Below, piece by piece: positions 1 through 7,079 of a stretch of DNA of 17,346 nucleotides. The notes under the pieces were generated by a model, which was given only the letters and a program-made list of their open reading frames with translations, did no database searches and had not been told where the DNA came from. Position 1 is the stretch's first letter, and each line of letters opens with the position of its first letter. This stretch comes from JABDGC01 sp964449835. GTDB taxonomy: Bacteria > Pseudomonadota > Gammaproteobacteria > DSM-16500. The DNA lies in assembly GCA_964449835.1 (NCBI GenBank), contig CAYVBZ010000049.1, forward strand, positions 1 to 17,346, written 5' to 3'. A program made the translations under genes and the position numbers.

Positions 1-84
1 TCCCCTTTGGTTTCCCACGGGGATTCATTCCCCGTGGGAAATATAATTTGAATAACCTGATCCGGACCATACCGGCGGAGGGAG
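1..84 (+). promoter_or_regulatory. TPP (thiamine pyrophosphate) riboswitch, 3' part
   Basis: Positions 48-84 read like the 3' half of a THI-box aptamer: TTTGAA, then CCTGATCCGG (55-64), a short loop, CCGGCGGAGGGAG (72-84). This is the P4/P5 arm and the 3' strand of P1. The conserved CUGAGA half is not visible and would lie left of the window. The ACCC normally seen before TTGAACCTG is not recognisable, and TA is inserted in TTTGAA(TA)ACCTG. A strong hairpin at 11-41 occupies the place of the optional P3a arm. The P1 3' strand carries the ribosome binding site of the next gene, so ligand binding could block translation directly. The downstream thiamine-precursor importer fits this call. Confidence 0.72.
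11..41 (+). other. Perfect 13-bp hairpin inside the riboswitch region
   Basis: The arms at 11-23 (TTTCCCACGGGGA) and 29-41 (TCCCCGTGGGAAA) are exact reverse complements around the loop TTCAT. No T-run follows, so it is a poor intrinsic terminator. The simplest reading is the optional P3a arm of the TPP aptamer. Because it sits at the edge of the sequence, a fold-back assembly artefact is also possible. Confidence 0.6.
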
Positions 85-86
85 CG

Positions 87-824
87 GTGAGAGAACAAAC
101 TAGCCAATTAGCTGCTATTATTCTTGAAAATATTTCTTTGGCCTATGGTGACCGGCTTATTTTTCAGAATTTGAATTGGTCCCTTGTCCCACAGCAATGG
201 ACTTGTCTTCTGGGGCAAAGCGGCATTGGAAAAACTTCTATTCTGCGTTTGCTGGCCGGACTTCTACCCAAAGAAGCCCAGGTTTCCGGAAAACTTTTTC
301 AGCAGAATGAAATCGCCTATCTTGGGCAAAATGATGCCTTACTCCCTTGGCTAACTGTCTTAGACAATGCCAGTCTCTGCGCCCGACTGCGCCCTTCTTC
401 CAAAATGGAAAAAGAAAAAATCCGCGAGCATGCCGCGCAACTCTTGCAAGTTGTCGGTCTTTCAGAGGTGATGCATTTTTATCCCAGGCAGCTTTCGGGC
501 GGCATGCGTCAACGCGTCGCGCTGGTCCGGGCACTGGTTGAAGCGAAACCCGTCTTCCTCATGGATGAACCCTTTTCACGTTTGGATGCGATTACGCGGC
601 ATCAATTGCAAGATCTTGCCGCTGAATTGCTAAAAAACAAAACCGTGCTGATGGTGACTCATGACCCTATGGAAGCACTTCGCCTTGGCAAGCAAATTGA
701 ACTACTCTCTGGCTCGCCGGCCAGAATCACGACCATGGCTTCTTTTATAACGCCTGGCCCAAGAGAGCTCAATCATCCGGAACTTTTAGCTTTACAAAAA
801 AAATTATATCAACTCGCTGCTTGA
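87..824 (+). CDS. thiZ: ABC transporter ATP-binding protein, thiamine-precursor import (ThiZ-like)
   Basis: This is the nucleotide-binding subunit of an importer for a pyrimidine precursor of thiamine. I start it at GTG 87, because GGAGGGAG (77-84) lies at ideal spacing and a longer TTG start at 48 would translate through the riboswitch. From GTG 87 it is 245 aa. It has Walker A GQSGIGKT (residues 43-50), a Q-loop GQND near 81, signature LSGGMRQR (136-143), Walker B VFLMDEP (156-162) and the switch His in THD (about 192). The fold resembles nitrate/taurine/ThiZ-type ATPases. Substrate assignment rests on the riboswitch and on the ThiY-like binding protein two genes downstream. The stop overlaps the possible TTG start of the permease gene. 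Confidence 0.85.
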   Translation: MREQTSQLAAIILENISLAYGDRLIFQNLNWSLVPQQWTCLLGQSGIGKTSILRLLAGLLPKEAQVSGKLFQQNEIAYLGQNDALLPWLTVLDNASLCARLRPSSKMEKEKIREHAAQLLQVVGLSEVMHFYPRQLSGGMRQRVALVRALVEAKPVFLMDEPFSRLDAITRHQLQDLAAELLKNKTVLMVTHDPMEALRLGKQIELLSGSPARITTMASFITPGPRELNHPELLALQKKLYQLAA

Positions 825-829
825 TCACA

Positions 830-1582
830 ATGAACGCTTATTTAAAACGCTTTATTTTTCTGGTCTTGGGCCTTGCCGCTTTGTGGGAAGTGGTCGTTTT
901 GATTTTTAAATTTCCACCTTATATTTTGCCGGGGCCCGCAGAGGTCCTTTTTTCACTCTACGCCAATTTCCCACTGATCGCTCAAGAATCCGGGATGACG
1001 CTTGTTGAAACTTTATTGGGTCTCCTGCTCGGCACCCTCTTGGGCGGCCTGACGGCTGTAGTCTTGGTCTTTTACAGACCGCTCGCGCTCTGGTTTTTGC
1101 CTTTGGTACTCATCAGCCAAGCCTTACCAACTTTCGCCATCGCACCTTTGTTTGTCATTTGGTTTGGCTATGGCCTTGCTTCAAAAGTAGCGACAGCCAT
1201 CCTGATGCTTTTTTTCCCGGTCGCCAGCGCCTTTTATGATGGGCTGCGACAAACCAACCCAGATTGGCTGGATCTTGCCAAAACCATGAACGCGTCAAAA
1301 TGGCGTCTTTTTTGGCAGGTCCGTATTCCTGCCGCCCTCCCCGCCTTTGCTTCAGGTTTACGCATGGCAGCCGTGTTGGCCCCGATTGGCGCCATTGTAG
1401 GAGAATGGGTGGGCTCTAGCCATGGCTTGGGTTATTTAATGTTAAACGCAAATGCCCGCATGCAAATTGACTTGATGTTCGCAACACTTTTGATTGTGAC
1501 CATTTTCACCTTGCTGCTTTATTATGGGATAGACTATGCTCTGCGGCTTCTTATTCCTTGGCACGCCCATGAAACAGCTTAA
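830..1582 (+). CDS. thiX: ABC transporter permease, thiamine-precursor import (ThiX-like)
   Basis: An integral membrane permease of the BPD_transp_1 family, about 250 aa with roughly six hydrophobic segments. The EAA loop that docks on the ATPase is visible around GLRQTNPDWLDLAKTMNASK, followed by a Gly near the IPAALPAFASGLR stretch. I chose ATG 830. A TTG at 821 in the same frame overlaps the thiZ stop and would add three residues, and neither has a strong ribosome binding site, which suggests translational coupling. It should pair with ThiZ and receive substrate from the ThiY-like protein. The family is shared with taurine and nitrate permeases, so specificity is inferred from context only. 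Confidence 0.85.
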   Translation: MNAYLKRFIFLVLGLAALWEVVVLIFKFPPYILPGPAEVLFSLYANFPLIAQESGMTLVETLLGLLLGTLLGGLTAVVLVFYRPLALWFLPLVLISQALPTFAIAPLFVIWFGYGLASKVATAILMLFFPVASAFYDGLRQTNPDWLDLAKTMNASKWRLFWQVRIPAALPAFASGLRMAAVLAPIGAIVGEWVGSSHGLGYLMLNANARMQIDLMFATLLIVTIFTLLLYYGIDYALRLLIPWHAHETA

Positions 1583-2537
1583 ACCTTTTTTTGTTTTAGT
1601 GCTTGCGCTTGGACTTGTTTTTTTACTACCCGCCCAGGCACTGAGTAAATCTCTTCCCTTGACTGTCGTTTTAGACTGGTTCATTAATCCGGACCATGCC
1701 ACTCTCTTTATTGCAGAAACACAAGGCTATTTCAAAGAAGAAGGCCTTGAAGTCACGTTGGTTTCTCCTGCCGACTCGAATGATCCGCCAAAATGGGTTG
1801 CGGCCGGAAAGGCGGACCTCGCCCTGACCTACGGGCCGCAGTTTATTGAACAAGTCGAACGAGGTTTGCCGCTGATTGCAATTGGCACTTTAATTGATAA
1901 ACCCTTAAATTGCTTACTCACCTTGGATGACCCTAAAATTCAAACACTGGCCGATTTAAAAGGGAAAAAAATTGGAGCCAGCTCCACAGGTGCCAAAGCT
2001 TTGATGCTCAAAACCATGCTTCAAAAGCAAGGCCTTGGGCTACAAGATATCGAGCTGATTAACGTCCGACACAATCTGATGCAAGCTCTCTTGGCAGGAC
2101 AGGTGGATGCGATTACGGGCGCCATGCGCAATATCGAGGGCGTACAAGCCGCGCTTTACGGTCGCAAACCTAGATTGTTTTTCCCAGAAGCCAATGGGGT
2201 GCCAAATTATAGCGAACTTATTTTTGTGGCCCATCAAGCCAGCCTGCAAAACGTGGTCCAAAAACAGCGGCTCCGTCATTTTCTCCTCGCCCTGGAAAAA
2301 GCCTCGGCCTATTTAAAGGCCCATCCTGAAGAAAGCTGGCGGGCCTTTTCGGAAAAATACCCCGCTTTAAAGAACGAATTCAATCATAGATCCTGGTTTG
2401 CCACCCTGCCCTATTTTGCAGCACATCCACAAAAACTTTCCGCACTTGAATGGCGTGCATTTATCGCATTTATGAGGCAAAATAGTTTTATTCAAACCGA
2501 TCGCAATTTATCCGCCTATATGAGTGAGATTGTATGA
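1569..2537 (+). CDS. thiY: Thiamine pyrimidine-precursor binding protein (ThiY/THI5-like)
   Basis: A periplasmic substrate-binding protein of the NMT1/THI5-like family, 322 aa. The start is ATG 1569, 14 nt inside thiX; a frame-consistent ATG at 1536 would add 11 residues and spoil the signal peptide. Residues 1-26 form a Sec signal peptide (K near the start, a long Leu/Val core, then PAQALS). The mature part opens with LPLTVVLDWFINPDHATLFIAE and continues KEEGLEVTLVSPADSNDPPKWVAAGKADLA in order, which is the hallmark N-terminus of ThiY-type proteins that bind formylaminopyrimidine or hydroxymethylpyrimidine. The Cys-rich motif of the yeast Thi5 enzymes is absent, as expected for a binding protein. 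It is the strongest evidence for the substrate of this importer. Confidence 0.87.
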   Translation: MKQLKPFFVLVLALGLVFLLPAQALSKSLPLTVVLDWFINPDHATLFIAETQGYFKEEGLEVTLVSPADSNDPPKWVAAGKADLALTYGPQFIEQVERGLPLIAIGTLIDKPLNCLLTLDDPKIQTLADLKGKKIGASSTGAKALMLKTMLQKQGLGLQDIELINVRHNLMQALLAGQVDAITGAMRNIEGVQAALYGRKPRLFFPEANGVPNYSELIFVAHQASLQNVVQKQRLRHFLLALEKASAYLKAHPEESWRAFSEKYPALKNEFNHRSWFATLPYFAAHPQKLSALEWRAFIAFMRQNSFIQTDRNLSAYMSEIV

Positions 2538-3859
2538 ACTCCAATTTAATCGTTCTTGCAGGCAGTATCACTGGTCTTTTTCTTTTAGGAGCTCTTTTCT
2601 ATCGCTTTTTAAAAGCGCAGGAAAGACGCTACCATTTTGAGAGCAACTTTCAGGCCTTGCAAGTCAATACGGAACAATTAAAAGAAAATCTTTTCAGTAA
2701 TGCGGCACAGTTGCAGCAAACTTTGTCAGACCGTTTAAACCAGTTTCGTTTACAGCACTCGGAGACGCTTAGTAATTTGAAAGAGCAGCTGCAACAAGCT
2801 TTTTCGGACCAACGTGCTCGTTTTGATAAACACCAGTTGGACTCCATGAAAACCTTGCAAGACAGTCTGCAAAATGGTTTGAACGAAACACGAACACAAG
2901 TAAAAGAAGCCTTGCAGGATTATGGTCAGCATGTCAATCAACGCGTGGAGCAATTGACCCGCACGACGGACCTGCGCCTGAAGGAAATTAATCAACAAGT
3001 GGAAAAACGGCTGGCGGACGGTTTTGAAAAAACGAATGAAACCTTTGGCAACATCATTAAACGACTGGCGTTGATTGATGCAGCGCAAAAACAAATTACC
3101 GAACTTTCCACCAACGTCGTCAGCCTGCAGGAAATTTTGACCGATAAGCGCTCACGCGGCGCTTTTGGCGAAGTTCAACTGACTGCCTTAATTCGTAATG
3201 TGCTTCCAGAACAGCAGTTTTCTTTGCAGCATTTGCTCAGCAATCATAAGCGGCCGGATTGTATGTTGTTTCTGCCTGAACCGACAGGCAATATTGCCAT
3301 TGATGCTAAATTTCCTTTGGAAAACTTTCGCTTGTTGATGGACTCGACTCTTTCGGAGTTGGAAAGACGTCCCATCGAGCAACAGTTCCGGATTGATATC
3401 CGTAAGCATATTCAAGATATCGCGGAAAAATACATCATTCCTGGAGAAACAGCGGATGGGGCGGTGATGTTCATTCCGGCTGAAGCTATTTTTGCGGAGA
3501 TCCATGGAAAATATCCTGATCTGGTAGAAGCAGCGCAGCGTGCAAAGGTCTGGATAGTTTCGCCGACGACCATGATGGCAATTTTGACAACGGCGCGGGC
3601 GGTGGTAAAAGATGCGGCGACCAGGAAGCAGTTGCATCTAATTCAGGAGCATTTGCGACTGCTGGCCAATGACTTTAAGCGCTTTCAGGGGCGTATGGAC
3701 AATTTGGCGAAGCATATTGAGCAGGCGCATAGTGATGTGGAGCAGGTGCATACTTCGGCGAAGAAGATTAGTCAGCGGTTTAGTTCAATTGAGAAGGTGG
3801 AGTTTGCGGAAGATGAAGGGAAAATGGGCATTGAGTTAGGGCCAGAGGAGAAGGATTAA
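2534..3859 (+). CDS. rmuC: DNA recombination protein RmuC
   Basis: A 441-aa RmuC-family protein, a predicted nuclease-like factor that limits recombination at inverted repeats. Residues about 4-26 form one membrane anchor. A long Gln/Glu/Leu-rich coiled coil covers about 35-200. The conserved domain follows with DKRSRGAFGEVQL, then RPDCMLFLP and IAIDAKFPLENF (D242, D257 and K259 fit a PD-(D/E)xK core), and FIPAEAIFAEI. The ATG overlaps the thiY stop by 4 nt (ATGA), so it is probably translated with the thiamine importer although its function is unrelated. The C-terminal tail is acidic. The sequence is complete with no sign of disruption. Confidence 0.9.
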   Translation: MNSNLIVLAGSITGLFLLGALFYRFLKAQERRYHFESNFQALQVNTEQLKENLFSNAAQLQQTLSDRLNQFRLQHSETLSNLKEQLQQAFSDQRARFDKHQLDSMKTLQDSLQNGLNETRTQVKEALQDYGQHVNQRVEQLTRTTDLRLKEINQQVEKRLADGFEKTNETFGNIIKRLALIDAAQKQITELSTNVVSLQEILTDKRSRGAFGEVQLTALIRNVLPEQQFSLQHLLSNHKRPDCMLFLPEPTGNIAIDAKFPLENFRLLMDSTLSELERRPIEQQFRIDIRKHIQDIAEKYIIPGETADGAVMFIPAEAIFAEIHGKYPDLVEAAQRAKVWIVSPTTMMAILTTARAVVKDAATRKQLHLIQEHLRLLANDFKRFQGRMDNLAKHIEQAHSDVEQVHTSAKKISQRFSSIEKVEFAEDEGKMGIELGPEEKD

Positions 3860-3891
3860 ACCTCCCAACCCTAACTCTTCCCTCCACTGTA

Positions 3892-4101
3892 CTATTTTGC
3901 AAGTTCGTTTCCGGCGACACCGCCTACGGCTGCACCAACAACGGTCCCTGCAGCGCTGCCGCCAGTAAGGGCATTACCTGCAACCCCGCCGACCACTGCG
4001 CCGCCAGCGATGCCCACATCCTGTCGCTGACTGCTTGTGCAGGCCGCGAGGCAGAGGGGAAGCAAAATAGAAACAAGCATCAAAACTTTTCGAATGGACA
4101 T
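3892..4101 (-). CDS. Small glycine-zipper lipoprotein
   Basis: A 69-aa predicted lipoprotein. I chose ATG 4101 because AGGAGG lies at ideal spacing before it; an upstream in-frame ATG at 4119 precedes that site. The signal peptide ends in the lipobox LAAC. The mature part is a Gly/Ala/Val repeat (GIAGGAVVGGVAGNALTGG then AAGTVVGAAVGGVAGNELAK), the pattern of Gly-zipper_2TM proteins that pack two helices in a membrane, as in the SlyB/OsmB-like group. The exact function is unknown. It is the last of three minus-strand exported small proteins and converges on rmuC with 32 nt between stops and no clear terminator. Confidence 0.75.
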   Translation of the reverse strand: MSIRKVLMLVSILLPLCLAACTSSQRQDVGIAGGAVVGGVAGNALTGGSAAGTVVGAAVGGVAGNELAK

Positions 4102-4122
4102 GAGAAGCCTCCTACTCAATTT

Positions 4123-4551
4123 TTAGTAAACCTCTAAGGTTTTGACCCAATGCCCAGGCCGCCATTCCCATTTTGTGCAAGTTGCTTCCGTGTATTGAGT
4201 GCAGGCCCAGTAACTATCCACCCAGGCGACGCCTTCGTAGGTAACTGTTTGACCGGGCGTAGCTTCGTATTGACAGATGCGATGCTCTGGGACCCATGCA
4301 TCTTTATACCAGCCTGCTTCCACAGAAAAACAATTAACAAACCCCGTAGGTGTTGCAATCTCCTCTTTTGCACTAGGCACAGGCGTAACAATCATGGCGC
4401 GCCCTTTTAGCTCAGAAGGAGAAGGAGCCGGTGCTGTAATGTTGGGTGTGGTCGTCGTAACGGTTGTTGTTTCTTCAGTATCCGCTTGTGCCCACGCAGG
4501 ACCGAAGAAAATCAAGATCAAACAGGACAAAATAATTTTATACTTTTCCAT
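4123..4551 (-). CDS. Exported protein of unknown function, four-cysteine, Trp-rich
   Basis: I do not recognise this 142-aa protein. It starts at ATG 4551 with GGAGG four nt upstream. Residues 1-23 are a Sec signal peptide (cleavage likely after AWAQA). A Thr/Pro-rich linker (about 25-48) follows. The C-terminal half is compact, with four cysteines (C74, C93, C117, C125), enough for two disulfides, and many aromatic residues including WVDSYWACTQY and the terminal CTKWEWRPGHWVKTLEVY. The mature protein is presumably periplasmic or surface exposed. It has a promoter-like sequence of its own and is followed after 21 nt by the glycine-zipper lipoprotein, so the two may be co-transcribed. Confidence 0.7.
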   Translation of the reverse strand: MEKYKIILSCLILIFFGPAWAQADTEETTTVTTTTPNITAPAPSPSELKGRAMIVTPVPSAKEEIATPTGFVNCFSVEAGWYKDAWVPEHRICQYEATPGQTVTYEGVAWVDSYWACTQYTEATCTKWEWRPGHWVKTLEVY

Positions 4552-4582
4552 AACGCCTCCATGGCCCTATTTGCATATTATT

Positions 4583-4611
4583 ATTGTAGCATAATAGCGC
4601 TTTGCTGACCA
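4583..4611 (-). promoter_or_regulatory. Extended -10 promoter for the 142-aa gene
   Basis: On the minus strand, TGGTCA (4606-4611) and TACAAT (4583-4588) are 17 nt apart, and TGC directly precedes the -10, giving an extended -10 element. The start codon lies 31 nt past the -10. The -35 matches four of six consensus bases. Confidence 0.5.
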
Positions 4612-4655
4612 TTATGAAGGAAAAATAGCCCTCTTTACGAGTGAAATCAAAGCCT

Positions 4656-4859
4656 TCATTGTGGCGGCGTTTGCAATGGGGGCGGCGAGGGCGGTAAATC
4701 TTGACCCTGGGGATAGACAACAGTTGTTTTTTTGACAACTGTTACATGTTGATCATTAGAGGCAGTATCTTCCCTGATATCTTGTTTCACACCTTTAAAG
4801 GTGTGTGAACACCCTGTTAAGCATAAAGCAGCCATCAAGACAAAAATCAATTTCAGCAT
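4656..4859 (-). CDS. Small lipoprotein, weakly entericidin-like
   Basis: A 67-aa predicted lipoprotein with ATG at 4859 and a strong AAGGAGG site eight nt upstream. The signal peptide ends in the lipobox LTGC, so C17 would be lipidated. The segment SHTFKGVKQDIRED after the cysteine recalls the entericidin pattern (a Cys followed by a short motif ending in GKDI), but the similarity is short and I treat it as a hint only. The tail VVYPQGQDLPPSPPPLQTPPQ is Pro-rich. It follows the PqiA-like gene by 18 nt and is probably in the same transcript. The 104-nt gap to the next gene contains the promoter of that gene. Confidence 0.65.
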   Translation of the reverse strand: MLKLIFVLMAALCLTGCSHTFKGVKQDIREDTASNDQHVTVVKKTTVVYPQGQDLPPSPPPLQTPPQ

Positions 4860-4877
4860 AACAACCTCCTTGTTCTA

Positions 4878-5513
4878 TTAATATGGCTCGTACAACTGCA
4901 AAGCAATGAGCGATAAAAGACAATAACTTAAAAAACACCAAAAACCAATTTGCAGCTGGGCGTGCATCGCTGAGAGCACGTCCAGATTAACAGAATAACC
5001 CATCATCGATACATTGTGGACATTTTCTGTTTTAGAAGCGCCCGTCGAGAGATAAGCCAAAAAAGTAGCTACAATAAAAACATCGCACATAGACCATTTG
5101 CCAATTGCTTTAACAAAATTGAAAATCAGCTCACGGTGGCGCCTGGTGGGGTTGAAAAAAATGTGCGTTAAGAGCAAAGCTTTCAGAGTGGGGATGATCA
5201 CGCTGAATAAAAAAATGAGACTCGCGACAAAAAAATATTTCTTCATCCATAGACTATGGACGGTATTTAAAATGGAGCGAGTTGTATCTAGGATATTTAT
5301 ATTAATTTTCTTTTCTGGTGTTTTCCCCGAAGCGGCTAATTTGCCCAGTAAACTAGGCTGCTCCTTGGCAAGCTTGGCATGCACCGTCCCTTCTGTGGAG
5401 ATGGTCAGCATAGATAAATAAATCCCTGGGAATAAAAAAAGAAAAGCCAGAATAGAAATTGAAAAGGCAAGGCGGTTTCGAAAGCTGAGTTTGTGAAATT
5501 TCGAGACAATCAC
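4878..5513 (-). CDS. PqiA-domain integral membrane protein
   Basis: A 211-aa inner-membrane protein with a single PqiA domain. It starts at GTG 5513, preceded by AAGGAG at seven nt. Hydrophobic segments lie at about 15-38, 93-119, 141-157 and 186-208. The family motif GKWSMCDVFIVA (138-149) corresponds to the GRWSMVDVFV signature of paraquat-inducible protein A. Canonical PqiA has two such domains and zinc-ribbon cysteines and works with PqiB/PqiC (MCE lipid transport); here there is one domain, no ribbon, and no MCE gene nearby. Residues 40-80 form a soluble loop between the first two segments. It lies 47 nt after the response regulator gene and may be co-transcribed with it. Confidence 0.75.
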   Translation of the reverse strand: MIVSKFHKLSFRNRLAFSISILAFLFLFPGIYLSMLTISTEGTVHAKLAKEQPSLLGKLAASGKTPEKKININILDTTRSILNTVHSLWMKKYFFVASLIFLFSVIIPTLKALLLTHIFFNPTRRHRELIFNFVKAIGKWSMCDVFIVATFLAYLSTGASKTENVHNVSMMGYSVNLDVLSAMHAQLQIGFWCFLSYCLLSLIALQLYEPY

Positions 5514-5560
5514 GTTTTTACTCCTTGTACTTTACAATCCAGAACAAAATTAACGTTTTC

Positions 5561-6208
5561 TTAGCTTTGCTTTTCTAGCAGTCCATGCCGCATTGCAAGC
5601 AGGGTCAATTCCACGTCGCTTTTAATGCCGAGCTTTTCAAAAATGCGATAACGATAGCTATTGATGGTTTTAATACTAAGACAAAGCATTTCAGAAATCT
5701 GTTTGGTTTTCATCCCTTGCGTGATCATGAGCATAATTTGCAGCTCGCGTTCTGACAAACCATCCAAGGGAGAGGCTTCTTCTTCGGAGGCAAAATGTTT
5801 GAGCGCTAATTGTTGGGCGATTTTGGGGCACAGATAACGTTTGCCGGCATACAACATGCGAACAGCTTTGAGCATTTCGTCGGCGCTAGAACCCTTTGTG
5901 ATGTAACCCGCGGCACCCGCTTGCAATAAACGAGAGGGATAAGGCTCCTCATCACAGACAGTTAAAGCTAAAACACGAAGCATTGGATTATGACGCAACA
6001 TTTTGCGTGTTGCTTCCAGGCCGCCGATGCCAGGCATTTGCACGTCCATAATCACGACGTCCGGGCCGACCTCTTTAGATAACTTAAGGGCCTCTTCTCC
6101 CGTCCTTGCCTCGCCAACGACCTGCATTCCTTTTGCATCTTCTATAAGGCGCCTTACACCGAACCTTACTAGATCATGATCATCTACCAAAAGCACTTTG
6201 ATCAACAT
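5561..6208 (-). CDS. Response regulator, NarL/LuxR family (GacA/UvrY/LetA-like)
   Basis: A 215-aa two-domain regulator. The receiver domain (1-120) has the acidic pocket D9/D10, phospho-acceptor D55 (VVIMDVQMPG), T83 and K105. The C-terminal LuxR-type helix-turn-helix covers about 149-210 (LSERELQIMLMITQGMKTKQISEML, then SIKTINSYRYRIFEKL). The near-identity of this arrangement to GacA, UvrY and LetA suggests it is the regulator that, with a BarA/GacS/LetS kinase, drives small RNAs that titrate CsrA. The ATG at 6208 has GGAG at five nt. In many species the gene sits beside uvrC, which is absent here, and no kinase is in the window. I leave the symbol blank because the name depends on the lineage. 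Confidence 0.85.
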   Translation of the reverse strand: MLIKVLLVDDHDLVRFGVRRLIEDAKGMQVVGEARTGEEALKLSKEVGPDVVIMDVQMPGIGGLEATRKMLRHNPMLRVLALTVCDEEPYPSRLLQAGAAGYITKGSSADEMLKAVRMLYAGKRYLCPKIAQQLALKHFASEEEASPLDGLSERELQIMLMITQGMKTKQISEMLCLSIKTINSYRYRIFEKLGIKSDVELTLLAMRHGLLEKQS

Positions 6209-6283
6209 GAAATCTCCGTAAATCTGACAACCATTAACCCCATTATGCGCTGCTATTTTTTTGTTTCTCTAGTTATAATAGTG

Positions 6284-6370
6284 CGGAGAGAGAGGGATTC
6301 GAACCCCCGGAGCCCGCAAGGACTCAACGGTTTTCAAGACCGCCGCTTTCGACCACTCAGCCATCTCTCC
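6284..6370 (-). tRNA. tRNA-Ser (anticodon UGA)
   Basis: The minus strand reads as an 87-nt class II tRNA. The acceptor arms GGAGAGA and TCTCTCC pair, with discriminator G at 6284. The anticodon stem-loop CGGTC-TTGAAAA-CCG gives anticodon TGA, and a long variable arm (GAGTCCTTGCGGGCTC) is typical of serine tRNAs. The T arm contains GGTTCGAATCC. CCA is not encoded. No convincing promoter or terminator was found around it. Confidence 0.95.
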
Positions 6371-6512
6371 TCTCTGCCCAAAGACACTTACCTTGTTTTA
6401 GCATTTTTTGCAAGTATTCCTCATGGGAAGCCTCCTCTTCCTTTGTTGCAGATAGAATAATTTTCTTTCTATTTTCATTGAGCTGCGCGCTTGCTTGGGG
6501 ATGAGGGCCCTG

Positions 6513-7067
6513 TCAAACCTGCTCCAGCTCGTCGAAAAGACTACGCTGGCCTTCAGACATGCCTAAATAGACCTGGGCCAGTAAATAAGCGTCCAGGAGG
6601 GCCCCGTGGTACTCGCGGTGGGCATTATCAACACCGTAACGCTTGCAAAGCGCGTCTAAATTATTTCGCAAGCCCGCATGCAGTTTTCTGGCGAGCGTCA
6701 GCGTATCTAAGATGCGGCAATACTCAGTTAGGGGACGCCAATTTTTTTTGCATAATTGGAGCTCGGCATTGATAAACCCCACATCAAAAGGAGCGTTATG
6801 AATAATGAGCTCAGCACCCTCGACAAAAGCGATGAACTCTTGCGCTATATCAGCAAAAAGAGGTTTGTCCGCCAAGAAAGCGGCGCTTAAGCCATGGATA
6901 GCCTGCGCCCCCCCGTCCACCGCGCGTTGCGGGTTCAAATAGCAATGAAATTTTTTCTCGGTCACCTTGCGATTCAAAAGCTCGACGCAACCAATTTCAA
7001 TGATGCGATGTCCTTGCTCAACTTGAATGCCAGTGGTTTCTGTATCTAATACTATTTGACGTGACAT
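6513..7067 (-). CDS. dnaQ: DNA polymerase III epsilon subunit (3'-5' exonuclease), short form
   Basis: The proofreading exonuclease of the replicative polymerase. The catalytic set is complete: D8 and E10 (DTETTG), D95 (NAPFDVGF), H154 and D159 (HGALLDAYLLAQVY). It ends with SEGQRSLFDELEQV, where QRSLFD (174-179) matches the clamp-binding motif at the same place in E. coli epsilon. At 184 aa it lacks the roughly 56-residue C-terminal segment that binds the alpha subunit in E. coli (243 aa). The next frame downstream does not encode a recognisable remainder, so a simple frameshift is unlikely. ATG 7067 lies 12 nt after the rnhA stop, so it is the third gene of an operon. Confidence 0.88.
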   Translation of the reverse strand: MSRQIVLDTETTGIQVEQGHRIIEIGCVELLNRKVTEKKFHCYLNPQRAVDGGAQAIHGLSAAFLADKPLFADIAQEFIAFVEGAELIIHNAPFDVGFINAELQLCKKNWRPLTEYCRILDTLTLARKLHAGLRNNLDALCKRYGVDNAHREYHGALLDAYLLAQVYLGMSEGQRSLFDELEQV

Positions 7068-7079
7068 GACGGCCTCTAT

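Noticed and set aside
48..86. Longer TTG start for thiZ
   Set aside because: These bases belong to the TPP aptamer, and GTG 87 has an ideal ribosome binding site.
6176..6460. A 94-codon plus-strand open frame reading RERDSNPRSPQGLNGFQDRRFRPLSHL
   Set aside because: It is the antisense of tRNA-Ser, a well-known source of spurious protein predictions.
6390..6512. Possible RsmY/Z-like small RNA on the minus strand between dnaQ and tRNA-Ser: several GGA motifs and a stem with loop AGGAGG (6426-6441)
   Set aside because: The stem is only 5 bp, and no promoter or terminator was found, so the GGA motifs are not enough.
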